Source: Saprospiraceae bacterium
GTDB taxonomy: Bacteria; Bacteroidota; Bacteroidia; Chitinophagales; Saprospiraceae
Length of the DNA: 64,000 nucleotides
Assembly: GCA_030729925.1 (NCBI GenBank)
Contig: JANQWK010000019.1
Location: forward strand, 1 to 64,000
Direction: 5' to 3'
Shown: positions 45,552 to 54,803 of the stretch, one piece after another
How positions within the stretch are numbered: position 1 is the stretch's first letter
Layout of the letters: every line of letters starts with the position of its first letter
Notes under the pieces: model-generated
Databases searched by the model: none
Seen by the model: the letters and a program-made list of their open reading frames with translations, nothing else
Told to the model about the DNA's origin: nothing
Program-made: the position numbers and the translations under genes

Positions 45552-45908
45552 TCAACTCAGTTTTTGTAAGGGTAAAAAAATGAAATTTGCTGTTCCGGAT
45601 GTTACCAGAAACAGACAAAAATACTTTCGGGGATCTTTGAAAACCGCTTTGAAGTCCTCAATTTTTTCATCAACGATGATCTGTCTGGCGACAAATTCTT
45701 CCAGCGTGGACACATTAATGAGCCAGGATCCCGGATTGCTGCCCTCGTCGGCAATCGGAACCCCCAGTTCCAGGGAGTCCTCCCGCTGAAATACAACAAA
45801 AATGGGAAAAGAAGATACGTCCTGATCCATGACGGCCTGACTCGTCATGACCAATAGGTCCTGTATCTGTCTGATGTCTTCATTGATCCGCTGTATTTGC
45901 TGTTCCAT
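45552..45908 (-). CDS. Conserved-looking small protein of unknown function
   Basis: Cytosolic protein of 118 residues (MEQQIQRINEDIRQIQDLLV). A predicted N-terminal helix is followed by a mixed alpha/beta part with FPIFVVFQREDSLELGVPI and SWLINVSTLEEFVARQIIVDE. The composition and position in the same-strand run (11 bases after rlmD, 45 before the pseudo-receiver) support a real gene. The family is not recognised. Confidence 0.65.
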   Translation of the reverse strand: MEQQIQRINEDIRQIQDLLVMTSQAVMDQDVSSFPIFVVFQREDSLELGVPIADEGSNPGSWLINVSTLEEFVARQIIVDEKIEDFKAVFKDPRKYFCLFLVTSGTANFIFLPLQKLS

Positions 45909-45919
45909 ATTGTCTTAAC

Positions 45920-47329
45920 TTATCGGTTCTTTAGCCGTAAAAGGGCCACGTTTTCAATGTGATGAGTGTGGGGAAACATGTCCACCGGCTGCACTTTTGC
46001 AACATCGTATTTTTCCGCCAGCAACTGCAGATCCCGCGCTTGGGTGGAAGGGTTACAGCTGACATAAACAATAACCGGGCTTTCCAACTCGAGCAAGATA
46101 TCAATGACTTTGGGGTGCATACCTGCGCGTGGCGGATCGGTGACCAGCACATCAGGCCGGCCATGTTGTTCCATAAATTCCGGACTCACAATGTCCTTGA
46201 CGTCGCCGGCATAAAACTGCACATTTTCAATACCATTCAGAAGGGCATTTTCTCGCGCATCTGCTATCGCAGCAGAGATCTCTTCTACCCCCACTACCTG
46301 ACGCGAATGACCGGCCAGGTATAGGGCAATGCTTCCCAACCCCGTATAAAGGTCATATACATTTTCCGTACCGGTTAAACCCGCAAAATCGCGAACGATT
46401 CGGTAGAGACTTTCCGCCTGCCTGGTGTTGGTCTGAAAAAATGATTTTGGACCAATGCGATAGCGGATGTGGTCCAGTTGCTCCTCGATATAAGGCAAAC
46501 CGGCATACAGCTGCATTTCCAGGTCCAGTAGAAAATCGTTTTTCTTGGGGTTAATGCAAAAATACAAACTGGTAATAGCAGGAAATTTTTCCCGAAGGGC
46601 ATCCAAAAGCACCGGAATGGCCTTGTCGTTGCCACTGTTGATGCTCAGGATAACCATCACCTGACCCAGCGTCGTCACACGGACTACCATATTGCGCAGC
46701 CAACCCTGCTGCGCTTTGGGATCATAAAACGTGTAACCGTGCTCGTCTGCAAAATCGCGGACAAAATTTCGAATGTCATTGGAAGGTGCTGCCTGTAACA
46801 AGCAGTCAGAAATCGGAACAATTTTGTCGAAAGCCCCCGCTTTGTGAAAACCTACCACGTTGACCTGGTTCGTTTCACCCGCCCCTATTTCCTCCGCAGT
46901 AAGCCACTTTTTGTTACAAAAAGTAAATTCGAGCTTGTTTCGGTAATAAAAAATATCTGCGGCTCCCTGTATCGGGTATTTTTCTCCGAGGTCAATCTTC
47001 CCAATGCGCTCAAGCGCGTCATACACGACCCTTTCTTTCTCCCGGATCTGGGCTCCATAGTCCAAATGCTGCCATTTGCAACCGCCACAAACGCCAAAAT
47101 GTGCGCAGGCAGGTGCTACGCGATCCGGTGAATAGACTTGAATGGTCTGGACATATCCCTCCTGAAAACCCTTCCGCTTGCTGGTCACCCATATATCCGC
47201 TACGTCTCCGGGAACCCCTCCCTCGACAAATACGACCTGGCCTTCCGCATCCCTGCCAACCACCCTGCCTTTGTCGGCAATGCCAGTCAACTGTACGTTT
47301 TCAATGAGTTTGGGCTTTTTTTTGCGCAT
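45920..47329 (-). CDS. rlmD: 23S rRNA (uracil-C5)-methyltransferase RlmD
   Basis: SAM-dependent RNA methyltransferase of 469 residues. An N-terminal TRAM domain (about residues 10-65, VQLTGIADKGRVVG) comes first, then the Fe-S cysteines CAHFGVCGGC (with a fourth Cys further on, ISDCLLQ). The SAM-binding part is YDLYTGLGSIALYLAG; DPPRAGMHPK and the catalytic Cys in VSCNPSTQARD complete it. I start it at ATG 47329 (MRKKKPK); a TTG lies 12 codons upstream. RlmD methylates U1939 in E. coli; RlmCD-type enzymes in other phyla do two sites. Same strand as the RDD gene, 39 bases after it. Confidence 0.9.
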   Translation of the reverse strand: MRKKKPKLIENVQLTGIADKGRVVGRDAEGQVVFVEGGVPGDVADIWVTSKRKGFQEGYVQTIQVYSPDRVAPACAHFGVCGGCKWQHLDYGAQIREKERVVYDALERIGKIDLGEKYPIQGAADIFYYRNKLEFTFCNKKWLTAEEIGAGETNQVNVVGFHKAGAFDKIVPISDCLLQAAPSNDIRNFVRDFADEHGYTFYDPKAQQGWLRNMVVRVTTLGQVMVILSINSGNDKAIPVLLDALREKFPAITSLYFCINPKKNDFLLDLEMQLYAGLPYIEEQLDHIRYRIGPKSFFQTNTRQAESLYRIVRDFAGLTGTENVYDLYTGLGSIALYLAGHSRQVVGVEEISAAIADARENALLNGIENVQFYAGDVKDIVSPEFMEQHGRPDVLVTDPPRAGMHPKVIDILLELESPVIVYVSCNPSTQARDLQLLAEKYDVAKVQPVDMFPHTHHIENVALLRLKNR

Positions 47330-47368
47330 GCGCCGGATTCGTTTTAAGGTGATGTACCCGAGCAATTA

Positions 47369-48097
47369 TTACCGGGTCAAAATAAGATAATCACTGATTA
47401 CTGTTTTCAGAAATTTCAGTTTGTCCGCAGGAGGTTCCGGAAGATCCAACACCTCCTGAAGCCGCACTACCAACAACTCAATCGCTTCTTTGTGTGCCAA
47501 ATTGGGAAAAGCGTAATACCGCGCGAGTGCATTCCTGATCAGCGATACATCTGATTCGTCCAATTTGGCCGCCTGCAAATATACAGGTTGGTAGTCTTTC
47601 AAGCGTTCTCTACCAGGGAAATCTTCCAGCCTTAACTGCGGCTTTCTCCTAAATTTGACCACCACCGTTCCCGCTGTGAGGTCTCCCAACCGCTGCTTGC
47701 TGGGTGTCGAACTGATCAAAAAACTGCCTATCACCCCCAGCGAACCAAGGGTATCCACAAGGTGAAAAAAAGTCCGCAACAAGTAGTCACTGCTGGCGGC
47801 AGGTTTTCCATCCAGCCTGATTACCCGGATACCTGCGATGTACTTACCCAAAGATTGCCCCCGTCCTAAGGTTTCACTCAAAAATTGATAGCCCAACAAC
47901 AGAGGAATCAGTAAAAACTGAAAAACCAGAGAGTCCCCATAGTTGAGGTTGCGTTCGAGGTTCCAGACAAACAGACCGAGGTAGCAAAAGAGTACCACCA
48001 AAATATCCAAAGCAAGCGCCAACAGCCGATCTCTGAAAGCGGCAAGCTCATAGCTGATGCGGACATGCTGGGCAGTTTGGACGTGAATGTATTGCAT
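47369..48097 (-). CDS. RDD family membrane protein
   Basis: Membrane protein of 242 residues. The RDD domain fills the first 150 residues: YELAAFRDRLLALALDILVV (with the Arg-Asp of the name), two or three transmembrane helices, and SLGKYIAGIRVIRLDG followed by KQRLGDLTAGTVVV. The last 90 residues are a soluble tail with helices (LLVVRLQEVLDLPEPP). RDD proteins often accompany SpoIIM/MoxR/DUF58 clusters; here the SpoIIM-like gene starts 60 bases away on the other strand, so both could share a divergent promoter. Role unknown. Confidence 0.85.
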   Translation of the reverse strand: MQYIHVQTAQHVRISYELAAFRDRLLALALDILVVLFCYLGLFVWNLERNLNYGDSLVFQFLLIPLLLGYQFLSETLGRGQSLGKYIAGIRVIRLDGKPAASSDYLLRTFFHLVDTLGSLGVIGSFLISSTPSKQRLGDLTAGTVVVKFRRKPQLRLEDFPGRERLKDYQPVYLQAAKLDESDVSLIRNALARYYAFPNLAHKEAIELLVVRLQEVLDLPEPPADKLKFLKTVISDYLILTR

Positions 48098-48157
48098 ACT
48101 GTCAATTTCTGCTTTTTTTTGGCAGAAGTCCTATAAATTGCACATAAAGAAATTTAT

Positions 48158-50017
48158 ATGCGCGAATCAAATTTCATCGGCCAAAATAAGGAAAAGTGGA
48201 GAGACCTGGAAAAAACGGTCGAAGATGGGGTGCGCGAACCCGAAAAATTGTACGACCTGTTTGTGGGACTCATGGACGATCTCGCCTACGCCCGTACCCA
48301 TTATCCCAACCGACCGGTTCAACACTATCTCAATGACCTGGCCACGCATTTGCATGTCCGAATATACAAAACAAAGTACCAGCCCCTAAGGGCAATACAA
48401 GAATTCTGGCTTACCGATCTGCCTCTGGCCGTATTTGCAGCCAGGAAGGATTTCCTTTTCGCCACGCTCGTTTTTTTACTGGCCATTGGCACAGGCATCC
48501 TTTCTACCGCCATCGAACCGGATTTTATCCGAATTATATTGGGAGATGCCTACGTGGATATGACCCTGGAGAATATTGCCAAGGGAGATCCACTGGCGGT
48601 GTACAAAGACAGCGACCGCCTCGGCATGTTTGTGGGCATTACCACCAATAACCTCCTGATTGCCGTGAAGACCTTTGTGTATGGGATCTTGTTCGCCCTG
48701 GGCACCATCGTTATTCTGCTGCAAAATGGCATCATGATCGGTACGTTTCACTACTTTTTTGCCCAGCAAGGGCTACTTACCGAAACCCTCCTGACCGTAT
48801 GGATACATGGGTCGCTGGAAATTTCTGCTATCGTGATCGCAGGGGCAGCAGGAATTACCATGGGAAAGGGCTGGATATTCCCGGGAACGCTGTCGCGCGG
48901 ACAGTCATTTAGAGCGTCAGCGCGCAAAGGCTTGAAAATCATGGTTGGCACCATACCCGTTTTTGTGCTTGCCGGCCTTTTTGAGGCTTATCTGACCCGC
49001 TATACCGAAACTCCCGACTGGGTCAGGGCTTCGTTTATCGGAATCTGCTTGGTGTTCGTGACCACTTATTTTGTTTGGCTGCCACGACGCCGGGGCAAGT
49101 CTATTCCGCCTGACGCCATGTCGGCTCAGCCACTCCGCACAACCCTGCCGCGACCCGACATCAACCGCGCTACCATCAAAACGGCAGGACAGCTCTTTCA
49201 GGAAGTGTTTATTTTTTTTCAACAATACCAAAAGCCTCTGCTCAGACTCAATGTCGGCGTTGCACTGGCCTATTGTCTCCTCCTGTTTTTTGGGTCATCC
49301 GGTCCCCCTTCCGATACCCTCCGCTTTCCCGGAGAACTCTTCGGCGTATTTAACAGCTTGGAGCAATTTTTCCGCCCCGCGAAGTTCCCCGAGTTTCCCT
49401 TTTTTCTGCTTGTTCTACTGGCATTTTTGAATACCTATCTGAGTTTTGTGCTGCTCCCTGCGGGAAAAAAAATAGCTCCCGAACAACAAGTCCGGTTATG
49501 GGTCGGCAGATCGGCAAAGGGACTTTTTGGAGCAGCGGGACTCTTACTGATTATCCTAACCCGCGCCTGGTACACCAAGCTGTTGCTCGTGTTCCTGTTT
49601 CCTGCACTCATCATGTGGTTCTATACCATGATTGCCACCCCCTGTACCCCCCTGCGGGCCATCGGCAAAACGATTTTGTTGCTGCAACAAGGATTTGGAA
49701 GGGTTATGAGTCTGTCTTTGTCTGTTATCCTGATGGGGCTGCTGCTGTTGCTGTTTACAGAGGCTACCCTCATGCAGTTTGTCCTGGATTGGCTCACCTG
49801 GATCATAGACGCTCCGCCAGACAGGTATGCCGAAATTACTATAGTTTTACGCACGTTTATTGCTATTTTTATATTGTCGTTCACGTTTATGATCTTGTTC
49901 ATTGGGATGGCGCTTTCTTATTACTCCCTGAAAGAGATTGCAGGGGCCGACAACCTGAAAGCAGCCATAGCCAAACTGGGGCAGCACAGGCAAATCAGAG
50001 GCCTGGAAAAAGAATAA
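48158..50017 (+). CDS. SpoIIM/DUF95-like membrane protein, long form
   Basis: Integral membrane protein of 619 residues. The N-terminus (MRESNFIGQNKEKWRDLEKTVEDG) and the helices after it (FATLVFLLAIGTGIL, NNLLIAVKTFVYGILFALGTIVILLQNGIMIGTFHYFF, VWIHGSLEISAIVIAGAAGITMG) match the SpoIIM/DUF95 family as found next to MoxR genes. Typical members have about 330 residues. Here a second part of about 280 residues with some five or six further helices follows. It opens an operon with the DUF4129, DUF4350, MoxR and DUF58 genes. There is no sporulation in this phylum, so the name is structural only. Confidence 0.85.
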   Translation: MRESNFIGQNKEKWRDLEKTVEDGVREPEKLYDLFVGLMDDLAYARTHYPNRPVQHYLNDLATHLHVRIYKTKYQPLRAIQEFWLTDLPLAVFAARKDFLFATLVFLLAIGTGILSTAIEPDFIRIILGDAYVDMTLENIAKGDPLAVYKDSDRLGMFVGITTNNLLIAVKTFVYGILFALGTIVILLQNGIMIGTFHYFFAQQGLLTETLLTVWIHGSLEISAIVIAGAAGITMGKGWIFPGTLSRGQSFRASARKGLKIMVGTIPVFVLAGLFEAYLTRYTETPDWVRASFIGICLVFVTTYFVWLPRRRGKSIPPDAMSAQPLRTTLPRPDINRATIKTAGQLFQEVFIFFQQYQKPLLRLNVGVALAYCLLLFFGSSGPPSDTLRFPGELFGVFNSLEQFFRPAKFPEFPFFLLVLLAFLNTYLSFVLLPAGKKIAPEQQVRLWVGRSAKGLFGAAGLLLIILTRAWYTKLLLVFLFPALIMWFYTMIATPCTPLRAIGKTILLLQQGFGRVMSLSLSVILMGLLLLLFTEATLMQFVLDWLTWIIDAPPDRYAEITIVLRTFIAIFILSFTFMILFIGMALSYYSLKEIAGADNLKAAIAKLGQHRQIRGLEKE

Positions 50018-50032
50018 AAACCAGGTAGTAAA

Positions 50033-50764
50033 ATGAAGTTACGCGTTGTATTTGTCCTGGGGCTTGCAAGCATTGTCCTCGTAAATGCCCAACCTTCTGC
50101 AAATCAGAGCAATGGGTTTTCTTTCGACAGACAGCACTGGCAGTCTCTTCGCCAGGAGGTCAACTACGATATTTCCCCCACTCCTGCAACTACCCTCGGG
50201 GAGCAGCGCAGCAGACTAAAGCCGAAAAAGGCACAGCCGGAAAAAGCACAGCCGAAAAAATGGAGTGACCGATTTTCCCCAAATTTGATCCGGATCGTAA
50301 AAGTGCTATCCTTTGGGCTTGTCTTTGTCCCGGTGTTGTTACTCCTTTATCGCCTGTTTCGATACCTGAGTTTACAGCAAAAGGCTGCCCGCGACAGTAT
50401 TCCCACAAAGGAGTTTTCCCAATGGGAAAACGAACTCAGGGAGGAAAGTGATTTGCTGAGCGCAGACCTCAGCTACTGGCTGGACGCCGCACTGCGAAAT
50501 TCAGACTACCGGATGGCGCTTAGGTTTGCTTACCTGCAAGTGCTGCAGGCGCTGGCAAACAAGCAGCTGATACGCTGGCGCAAAGACAAGACCAATGATC
50601 AATACATCCGGGAATTGTTGCCCGATGCCCTGAGTACGAAACTCACCGGCATTACGGCAGTGTTTGAGCGGGTGTGGTATGGCAACAAACAGATCGGCAA
50701 GGAAGATTACGACCAGCTCATCAAGTCTTTTCAGATCCTCATGCACGATATTGGTCGGGCTTGA
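50033..50764 (+). CDS. DUF4129-type membrane protein
   Basis: Predicted exported and membrane-anchored protein of 243 residues. Signal-like start (MKLRVVFVLGLASIVLVNAQ), a basic Lys/Pro/Ala linker (about 65-85), one transmembrane helix (about 90-112) and a C-terminal cytosolic domain with the DUF4129 pattern (ALRFAYLQVLQALANKQLIRWRKDKTNDQYIREL). It follows the SpoIIM-like gene by 15 bases and precedes the DUF4350 gene by 13. No enzymatic motif is visible; it may be a structural part of the MoxR system. Confidence 0.8.
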   Translation: MKLRVVFVLGLASIVLVNAQPSANQSNGFSFDRQHWQSLRQEVNYDISPTPATTLGEQRSRLKPKKAQPEKAQPKKWSDRFSPNLIRIVKVLSFGLVFVPVLLLLYRLFRYLSLQQKAARDSIPTKEFSQWENELREESDLLSADLSYWLDAALRNSDYRMALRFAYLQVLQALANKQLIRWRKDKTNDQYIRELLPDALSTKLTGITAVFERVWYGNKQIGKEDYDQLIKSFQILMHDIGRA

Positions 50765-50777
50765 AAACAGCTAACAG

Positions 50778-52028
50778 ATGAATGGGAAACGAATAGGAAT
50801 AGGATTGCTTGTAACGGGGCTGTTGGCATGGCTCCTCTTTCAGTTCAAAGAAGCCCCAAGCGCGCTGAACTGGAGAGAGAACTACCAGGCGGGAAGCAAA
50901 GACCCCTATGGCACCTATTTCTTATATGAGTTACTCAAAAAAGGAAAAAGCCCCGATGGGTTTGTGACCCTTGACGAAAGCACCGGCTTTGTCCTGCCGG
51001 ACAGTCCTGCGGCAGCCGCTTACCTGTTCGTTGGGCAATTTTTCGAACCAGATCCGGCACAACTCGAGGTGCTGTTAGATTTTGTAAATGCAGGCAACCA
51101 GGCTTTTATCAGTACCACCCGGTTTACCGATGCCTTCATGCAGCGGTTGGTCGCCCAACAGTGTGGGGAAACCGACTGGGGAGGACATGGGTTGATCATT
51201 GATACCGTGGGCTTGCTTTCTGTTACGGATCGCATGCAAACCCCATATACCTTCCGACAGGAAAAAGGAACGAGCAATTATTACTGGTCGTATTTTTCCC
51301 GGGAAGCCCACTGTGACGGTCTGTCAGTTTTTGAAGAACTGGGGTACCTGAATGAGATCTTTCCCAATTATATCCGGGTAGCCTACGGTCGGGGCGAATG
51401 GCTCCTTCACACCACCCCCCTGGCTTTTTCCAACTATTTCCTGGTAAAAGATTCCTGCCTCAGCTACGCCGAAAAAACCCTGGCTTTTGTCCATCCAGGT
51501 AAGCTATATTGGGATGAGTGGACGCGTTTCCCGGAATCCCAGGGCAAACAACCCACAGCGGGCAACAATCCGACCGACTATACCATTAGTCCTATTCGAT
51601 ACATCCTCAATCATCCTCCGCTTGCCTGGGCATGGTACCTGCTGATCGCTTTGGGGCTGCTCTTTATGATCTTTCGATCCAAACGCACCCAGCGAGTCAT
51701 CCCCTTGATGGCTCCCCCGGCCAACAGTTCGCTCGAGTTTATCACAACAATAGGTAACTTGTATTATTTTCAGCGCGATCACAAGCAAATCGCCGTACTT
51801 TCCATGAAATCGCTGCTTCGTTTCATCAGAACCCGCTACCGATTACCCGTGAAAGACACCCTTAGCGGGCAAGAAGACAACATAGCGCTAAAGGCTGGCG
51901 TACCAGCTCAGGAACTGCAACGGATCGGACGTGCTTGGGAAGACATTGCCATGCAAGATCGCTTATCGGCGGCTGAGCTCATGAACTTTCACCGCCTGCT
52001 GGAAAGCTTTTACCATCAATGCAAATAA
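50778..52028 (+). CDS. DUF4350-type membrane protein
   Basis: Protein of 416 residues with an N-terminal transmembrane helix (about 5-22) and a second one near 280-298 (AWAWYLLIALGLLFMIF). The region between, outside the cytosol, carries the DUF4350 pattern (DPYGTYFLYELLKK near 40, then an AAAYLFVGQFF-like strand). It resembles a glutamine-amidotransferase-like fold without obvious catalytic residues. The C-terminal 120 residues are cytosolic and helical. Its neighbours are DUF4129 and MoxR, with gaps of 13 and nine bases. Confidence 0.8.
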   Translation: MNGKRIGIGLLVTGLLAWLLFQFKEAPSALNWRENYQAGSKDPYGTYFLYELLKKGKSPDGFVTLDESTGFVLPDSPAAAAYLFVGQFFEPDPAQLEVLLDFVNAGNQAFISTTRFTDAFMQRLVAQQCGETDWGGHGLIIDTVGLLSVTDRMQTPYTFRQEKGTSNYYWSYFSREAHCDGLSVFEELGYLNEIFPNYIRVAYGRGEWLLHTTPLAFSNYFLVKDSCLSYAEKTLAFVHPGKLYWDEWTRFPESQGKQPTAGNNPTDYTISPIRYILNHPPLAWAWYLLIALGLLFMIFRSKRTQRVIPLMAPPANSSLEFITTIGNLYYFQRDHKQIAVLSMKSLLRFIRTRYRLPVKDTLSGQEDNIALKAGVPAQELQRIGRAWEDIAMQDRLSAAELMNFHRLLESFYHQCK

Positions 52029-52037
52029 AATTGACCC

Positions 52038-53027
52038 ATGGAACCAGAACCAATGCCATTTTCAACGGATCATACCCACCCCTCTGAGTTGCTGTCACAA
52101 GCCGTAAAACGGGTGCGGGAAGAAGTGCAGAAGGTCATTATCGGGCAGGACGACTTCATAGAATTGCTGCTCGCTGCGCTGTTTTGCGGCGGACACCTAC
52201 TCGTAGAAGGCGTCCCGGGCATTGCCAAAACCCTCACCTCCAAATTACTCGCTCAAACCCTACAGCTCGAATTTTCCCGGATACAATTCACCCCGGATCT
52301 CATGCCCAGTGATGTTTTGGGCACTACTGTGTATAATGTAAAGCACGGAGAATTCTCCTTCAGTCCGGGACCCATTTTTTCCAATTTAATTTTGATTGAC
52401 GAGATCAACCGGGCACCTGCCAAAACCCAGGCTGCACTTTTTGAGGTCATGGAAGAAGCACAGATTACCGTTGACGGTCGAACTTACCCCATGGATGCCA
52501 TCTTTTTTGTAATGGCTACGCAAAATCCGATTGAACAAGAGGGCACCTACAAGCTGCCGGAAGCCCAGCTCGACCGGTTTCTGCTAAAAATCGTGCTGGA
52601 ATATCCCTCTTTGGAACAGGAACAGGCCATGCTGAGGCGTTTCAGCCAGGACTTCCGGACGGATTTCCGGCAAAAAGTAAAACCGATCATAGGGGCAAAA
52701 GAAATTTTAGCCTGTCGGCAGTGGGTCGAAGCCATAACCATTCAGGAAGAACTGTTGGACTACATCGCGCTGCTGGTTCACCGCACCCGAAACCACGGAG
52801 ACCTTTTCCTGGGGGCTTCTCCACGGGCATCACTTGCCATGATGAAAATGTCCAAAGCCATGGCTGCCATACGGGGCAGGGATTTTGTCACGCCGGACGA
52901 CATTCAGCAGGTCGCCTTTCCCGTATTGCAGCACCGCATGCTGCTCACCCCCGAGCGGGAGATCGAAGGCTATCGGATAGTGGATGTCATTCGGGATATT
53001 TTGTCCACGGTTCCTGTACCAAGATAA
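52038..53027 (+). CDS. MoxR-family AAA ATPase
   Basis: AAA+ ATPase of 329 residues of the MoxR type, a chaperone-like assembly factor. Walker A is VEGVPGIAKTLTSK (Ala where Gly is usual before Lys, as in other MoxR proteins). Walker B is LILIDEINRAPAKTQAALFEVMEE, then FVMATQNPIEQEGTYKLPEAQLDRFLLK (sensor 1 and Arg finger region) and SPRASLAMMKMSKA. MoxR proteins work with VWA or DUF58 proteins to insert cofactors or assemble complexes; the DUF58 gene follows 10 bases later. Confidence 0.93.
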   Translation: MEPEPMPFSTDHTHPSELLSQAVKRVREEVQKVIIGQDDFIELLLAALFCGGHLLVEGVPGIAKTLTSKLLAQTLQLEFSRIQFTPDLMPSDVLGTTVYNVKHGEFSFSPGPIFSNLILIDEINRAPAKTQAALFEVMEEAQITVDGRTYPMDAIFFVMATQNPIEQEGTYKLPEAQLDRFLLKIVLEYPSLEQEQAMLRRFSQDFRTDFRQKVKPIIGAKEILACRQWVEAITIQEELLDYIALLVHRTRNHGDLFLGASPRASLAMMKMSKAMAAIRGRDFVTPDDIQQVAFPVLQHRMLLTPEREIEGYRIVDVIRDILSTVPVPR

Positions 53028-53037
53028 AGCCGGGAAC

Positions 53038-54363
53038 ATGTTGAAATCTTGGTATCTGCCCGACAGGTTTTTCCAGGTGTATGGGGCTTTTCCCGTACTC
53101 TTTTTGATCAGTTTTTTTTTCCCGGCAGGGTACATTCCGGTCATCATCGCTTTTGGTATGGTGCTGTTACTTACCCTTATGGACGGCTGGTTGCTCACAG
53201 TCGGATCCAGAGGGCTACAAGCAGAAAGGGAAGTATCGCGCATTTTTTCCCTGGGGGAAACACATCAAATAGGGCTACGCCTAAAAAACGGCTCTGGTCT
53301 TCAGCTTTGGACTATTGTGATAGACGAATTACCCGTGCAGTTGCAAGTCCGGGATCAGGAACTTCTCGTTGCCCTGCCTCCCGGACAGGAGCTCCATACC
53401 ACTTACCCCATTCGGCCGCTCACCCGAGGCGTCTATCGTTTTGGTCACCTGAACGTCTATCTCTTTTCCCGGATAGGGCTGTTGCGCAGAAGGCTTCAGC
53501 TTGGCAAACCTTGTGAAGTGGCGGTATATCCTTCCATCCGGCAGATGAAGCGATTTGAATTTATGGGTTTGCACCAGCTCTCTGCTTCGGGTGGACTAAA
53601 AAAGCTACGGCGCATTGGTCATAGTTATGAATTTGATCAAATACGCAACTATCTATCCGGCGACGACTTTCGGAGCATCAACTGGAAAGCCAGCGGTCGC
53701 AGGGGCGGTCTGATGGTGAACCAATACGCCGATGAACGCTCACAACAAATTTACTGCATACTCGACAAAAGCCGTTTGATGCAGCAGCCCTTTGAGGGCA
53801 TGAGTTTGCTCGACTATGCCGTCAACGCGAGCCTGGTACTTTCTAATATTGCGCTCCTTAAACACGACAAAGCGGGGTTACTCACCTTTTCCAACAACCT
53901 GGGTTCGGTTATCAAAGCGGACAATGTCCCCAATCAATTGCAAAAAATAATGCAAGTTTTGTACAAAGAAGCCATTCGGGAAGAAGACGCCGACTTTGAA
54001 CTCCTCTACCGCGCCACCCAAAAGCTTCTTTCGGGAAGGAGTCTGATCATCTTGTTTACCAACTTTGAGAGCAAGCACGGATTAGAGCGGGCGCTACCGT
54101 TGTTGCGCAGCATCAACCGCACCCATCTTTTGCTGGTCATTTTGTTTCAGAACACCGCAATTACCCGTTTTGTGGAAAAGCCGGCCGGACAATTACAAGA
54201 CGTCTATCACCAAGCCATAGCCAGAAAATACCTAACAGACAAGCAGGAGATGGTTCAGATGTTGCAACAATACGGCATTCAGACCCTACTCACAGAACCG
54301 GACAAGTTGAGTCTCGACACGATCAACAAATACCTCGAGCTCAAATCGCGGGGACTCATCTGA
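53038..54363 (+). CDS. DUF58 (VWA-like) membrane-anchored protein
   Basis: Protein of 441 residues from ATG 53038 (MLKSWYLPDRFFQVYGAFPV). Two transmembrane helices (about 13-33 and 36-52) are followed by an extracytoplasmic beta-rich part. The DUF58 signature comes next (DQIRNYLSGDDFRSINWKASGRRGGLMVNQYADERSQQIYCILDKSRLM). The last 170 residues look like a VWA fold (LIILFTNFESKHGLERALPLL), with DKSRLM at the place of the metal site. It is the expected partner of the MoxR ATPase. It ends the operon, 17 bases from the convergent Spy-like gene. Confidence 0.88.
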   Translation: MLKSWYLPDRFFQVYGAFPVLFLISFFFPAGYIPVIIAFGMVLLLTLMDGWLLTVGSRGLQAEREVSRIFSLGETHQIGLRLKNGSGLQLWTIVIDELPVQLQVRDQELLVALPPGQELHTTYPIRPLTRGVYRFGHLNVYLFSRIGLLRRRLQLGKPCEVAVYPSIRQMKRFEFMGLHQLSASGGLKKLRRIGHSYEFDQIRNYLSGDDFRSINWKASGRRGGLMVNQYADERSQQIYCILDKSRLMQQPFEGMSLLDYAVNASLVLSNIALLKHDKAGLLTFSNNLGSVIKADNVPNQLQKIMQVLYKEAIREEDADFELLYRATQKLLSGRSLIILFTNFESKHGLERALPLLRSINRTHLLLVILFQNTAITRFVEKPAGQLQDVYHQAIARKYLTDKQEMVQMLQQYGIQTLLTEPDKLSLDTINKYLELKSRGLI

Positions 54364-54380
54364 AGCTCAGGTCTGACGCA

Positions 54381-54803
54381 TCACTGGGCAGTACCTGTGC
54401 GCAAGCTATCATGGTGGATATGGTAGGACTTTTGAAAAGTGCGAAAGCGACTTGAAAAGCGGTCTAGCTGTTCGATCTGAGCGGGGTCGAGGAAAGGTTT
54501 GATTTCGGTATGCATGGAATCCACCATCATTCTGCGCAGCAATCGGGCCTCCTGGCTCGCCTGAGAAATTCTTTCGGCATATTTGGCAATGATAGGTCCT
54601 ACCTGTTCCTGCTGCACATCGTTCAGGTTCATCTCACTCATCAGTTGTTGTTCGAATCCGGAAGCAGACTTTAGTGCGGCCACCCGCTGAATTTTATGGC
54701 TGGTCAGGTTGCGATGCGTCAGGAATCCTGCCAGAAACCCTATTGCGACTAAGCTAAGCATCACTAAAACCGTTTTCAATTTTTCATTCATGGTTGGAAG
54801 CAT
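54381..54803 (-). CDS. Spy/CpxP-like periplasmic protein of a sigma-factor operon
   Basis: Membrane-anchored periplasmic protein of 140 residues. N-terminal helix (about 10-26, VLVMLSLVAIGFLAGFL) and a long helical hairpin with LMSEMNLNDVQQEQVGPIIAKY and EIKPFLDPAQIEQLDRFSSRF, as in the Spy/CpxP/CnrR group of stress or metal sensors. Its ATG shares its A with the stop of the anti-sigma gene (TAATG), so the two are coupled. A second ATG four codons on is also possible. Three His near the C-terminus (YHIHH) might bind metal. Confidence 0.75.
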   Translation of the reverse strand: MLPTMNEKLKTVLVMLSLVAIGFLAGFLTHRNLTSHKIQRVAALKSASGFEQQLMSEMNLNDVQQEQVGPIIAKYAERISQASQEARLLRRMMVDSMHTEIKPFLDPAQIEQLDRFSSRFRTFQKSYHIHHDSLRTGTAQ

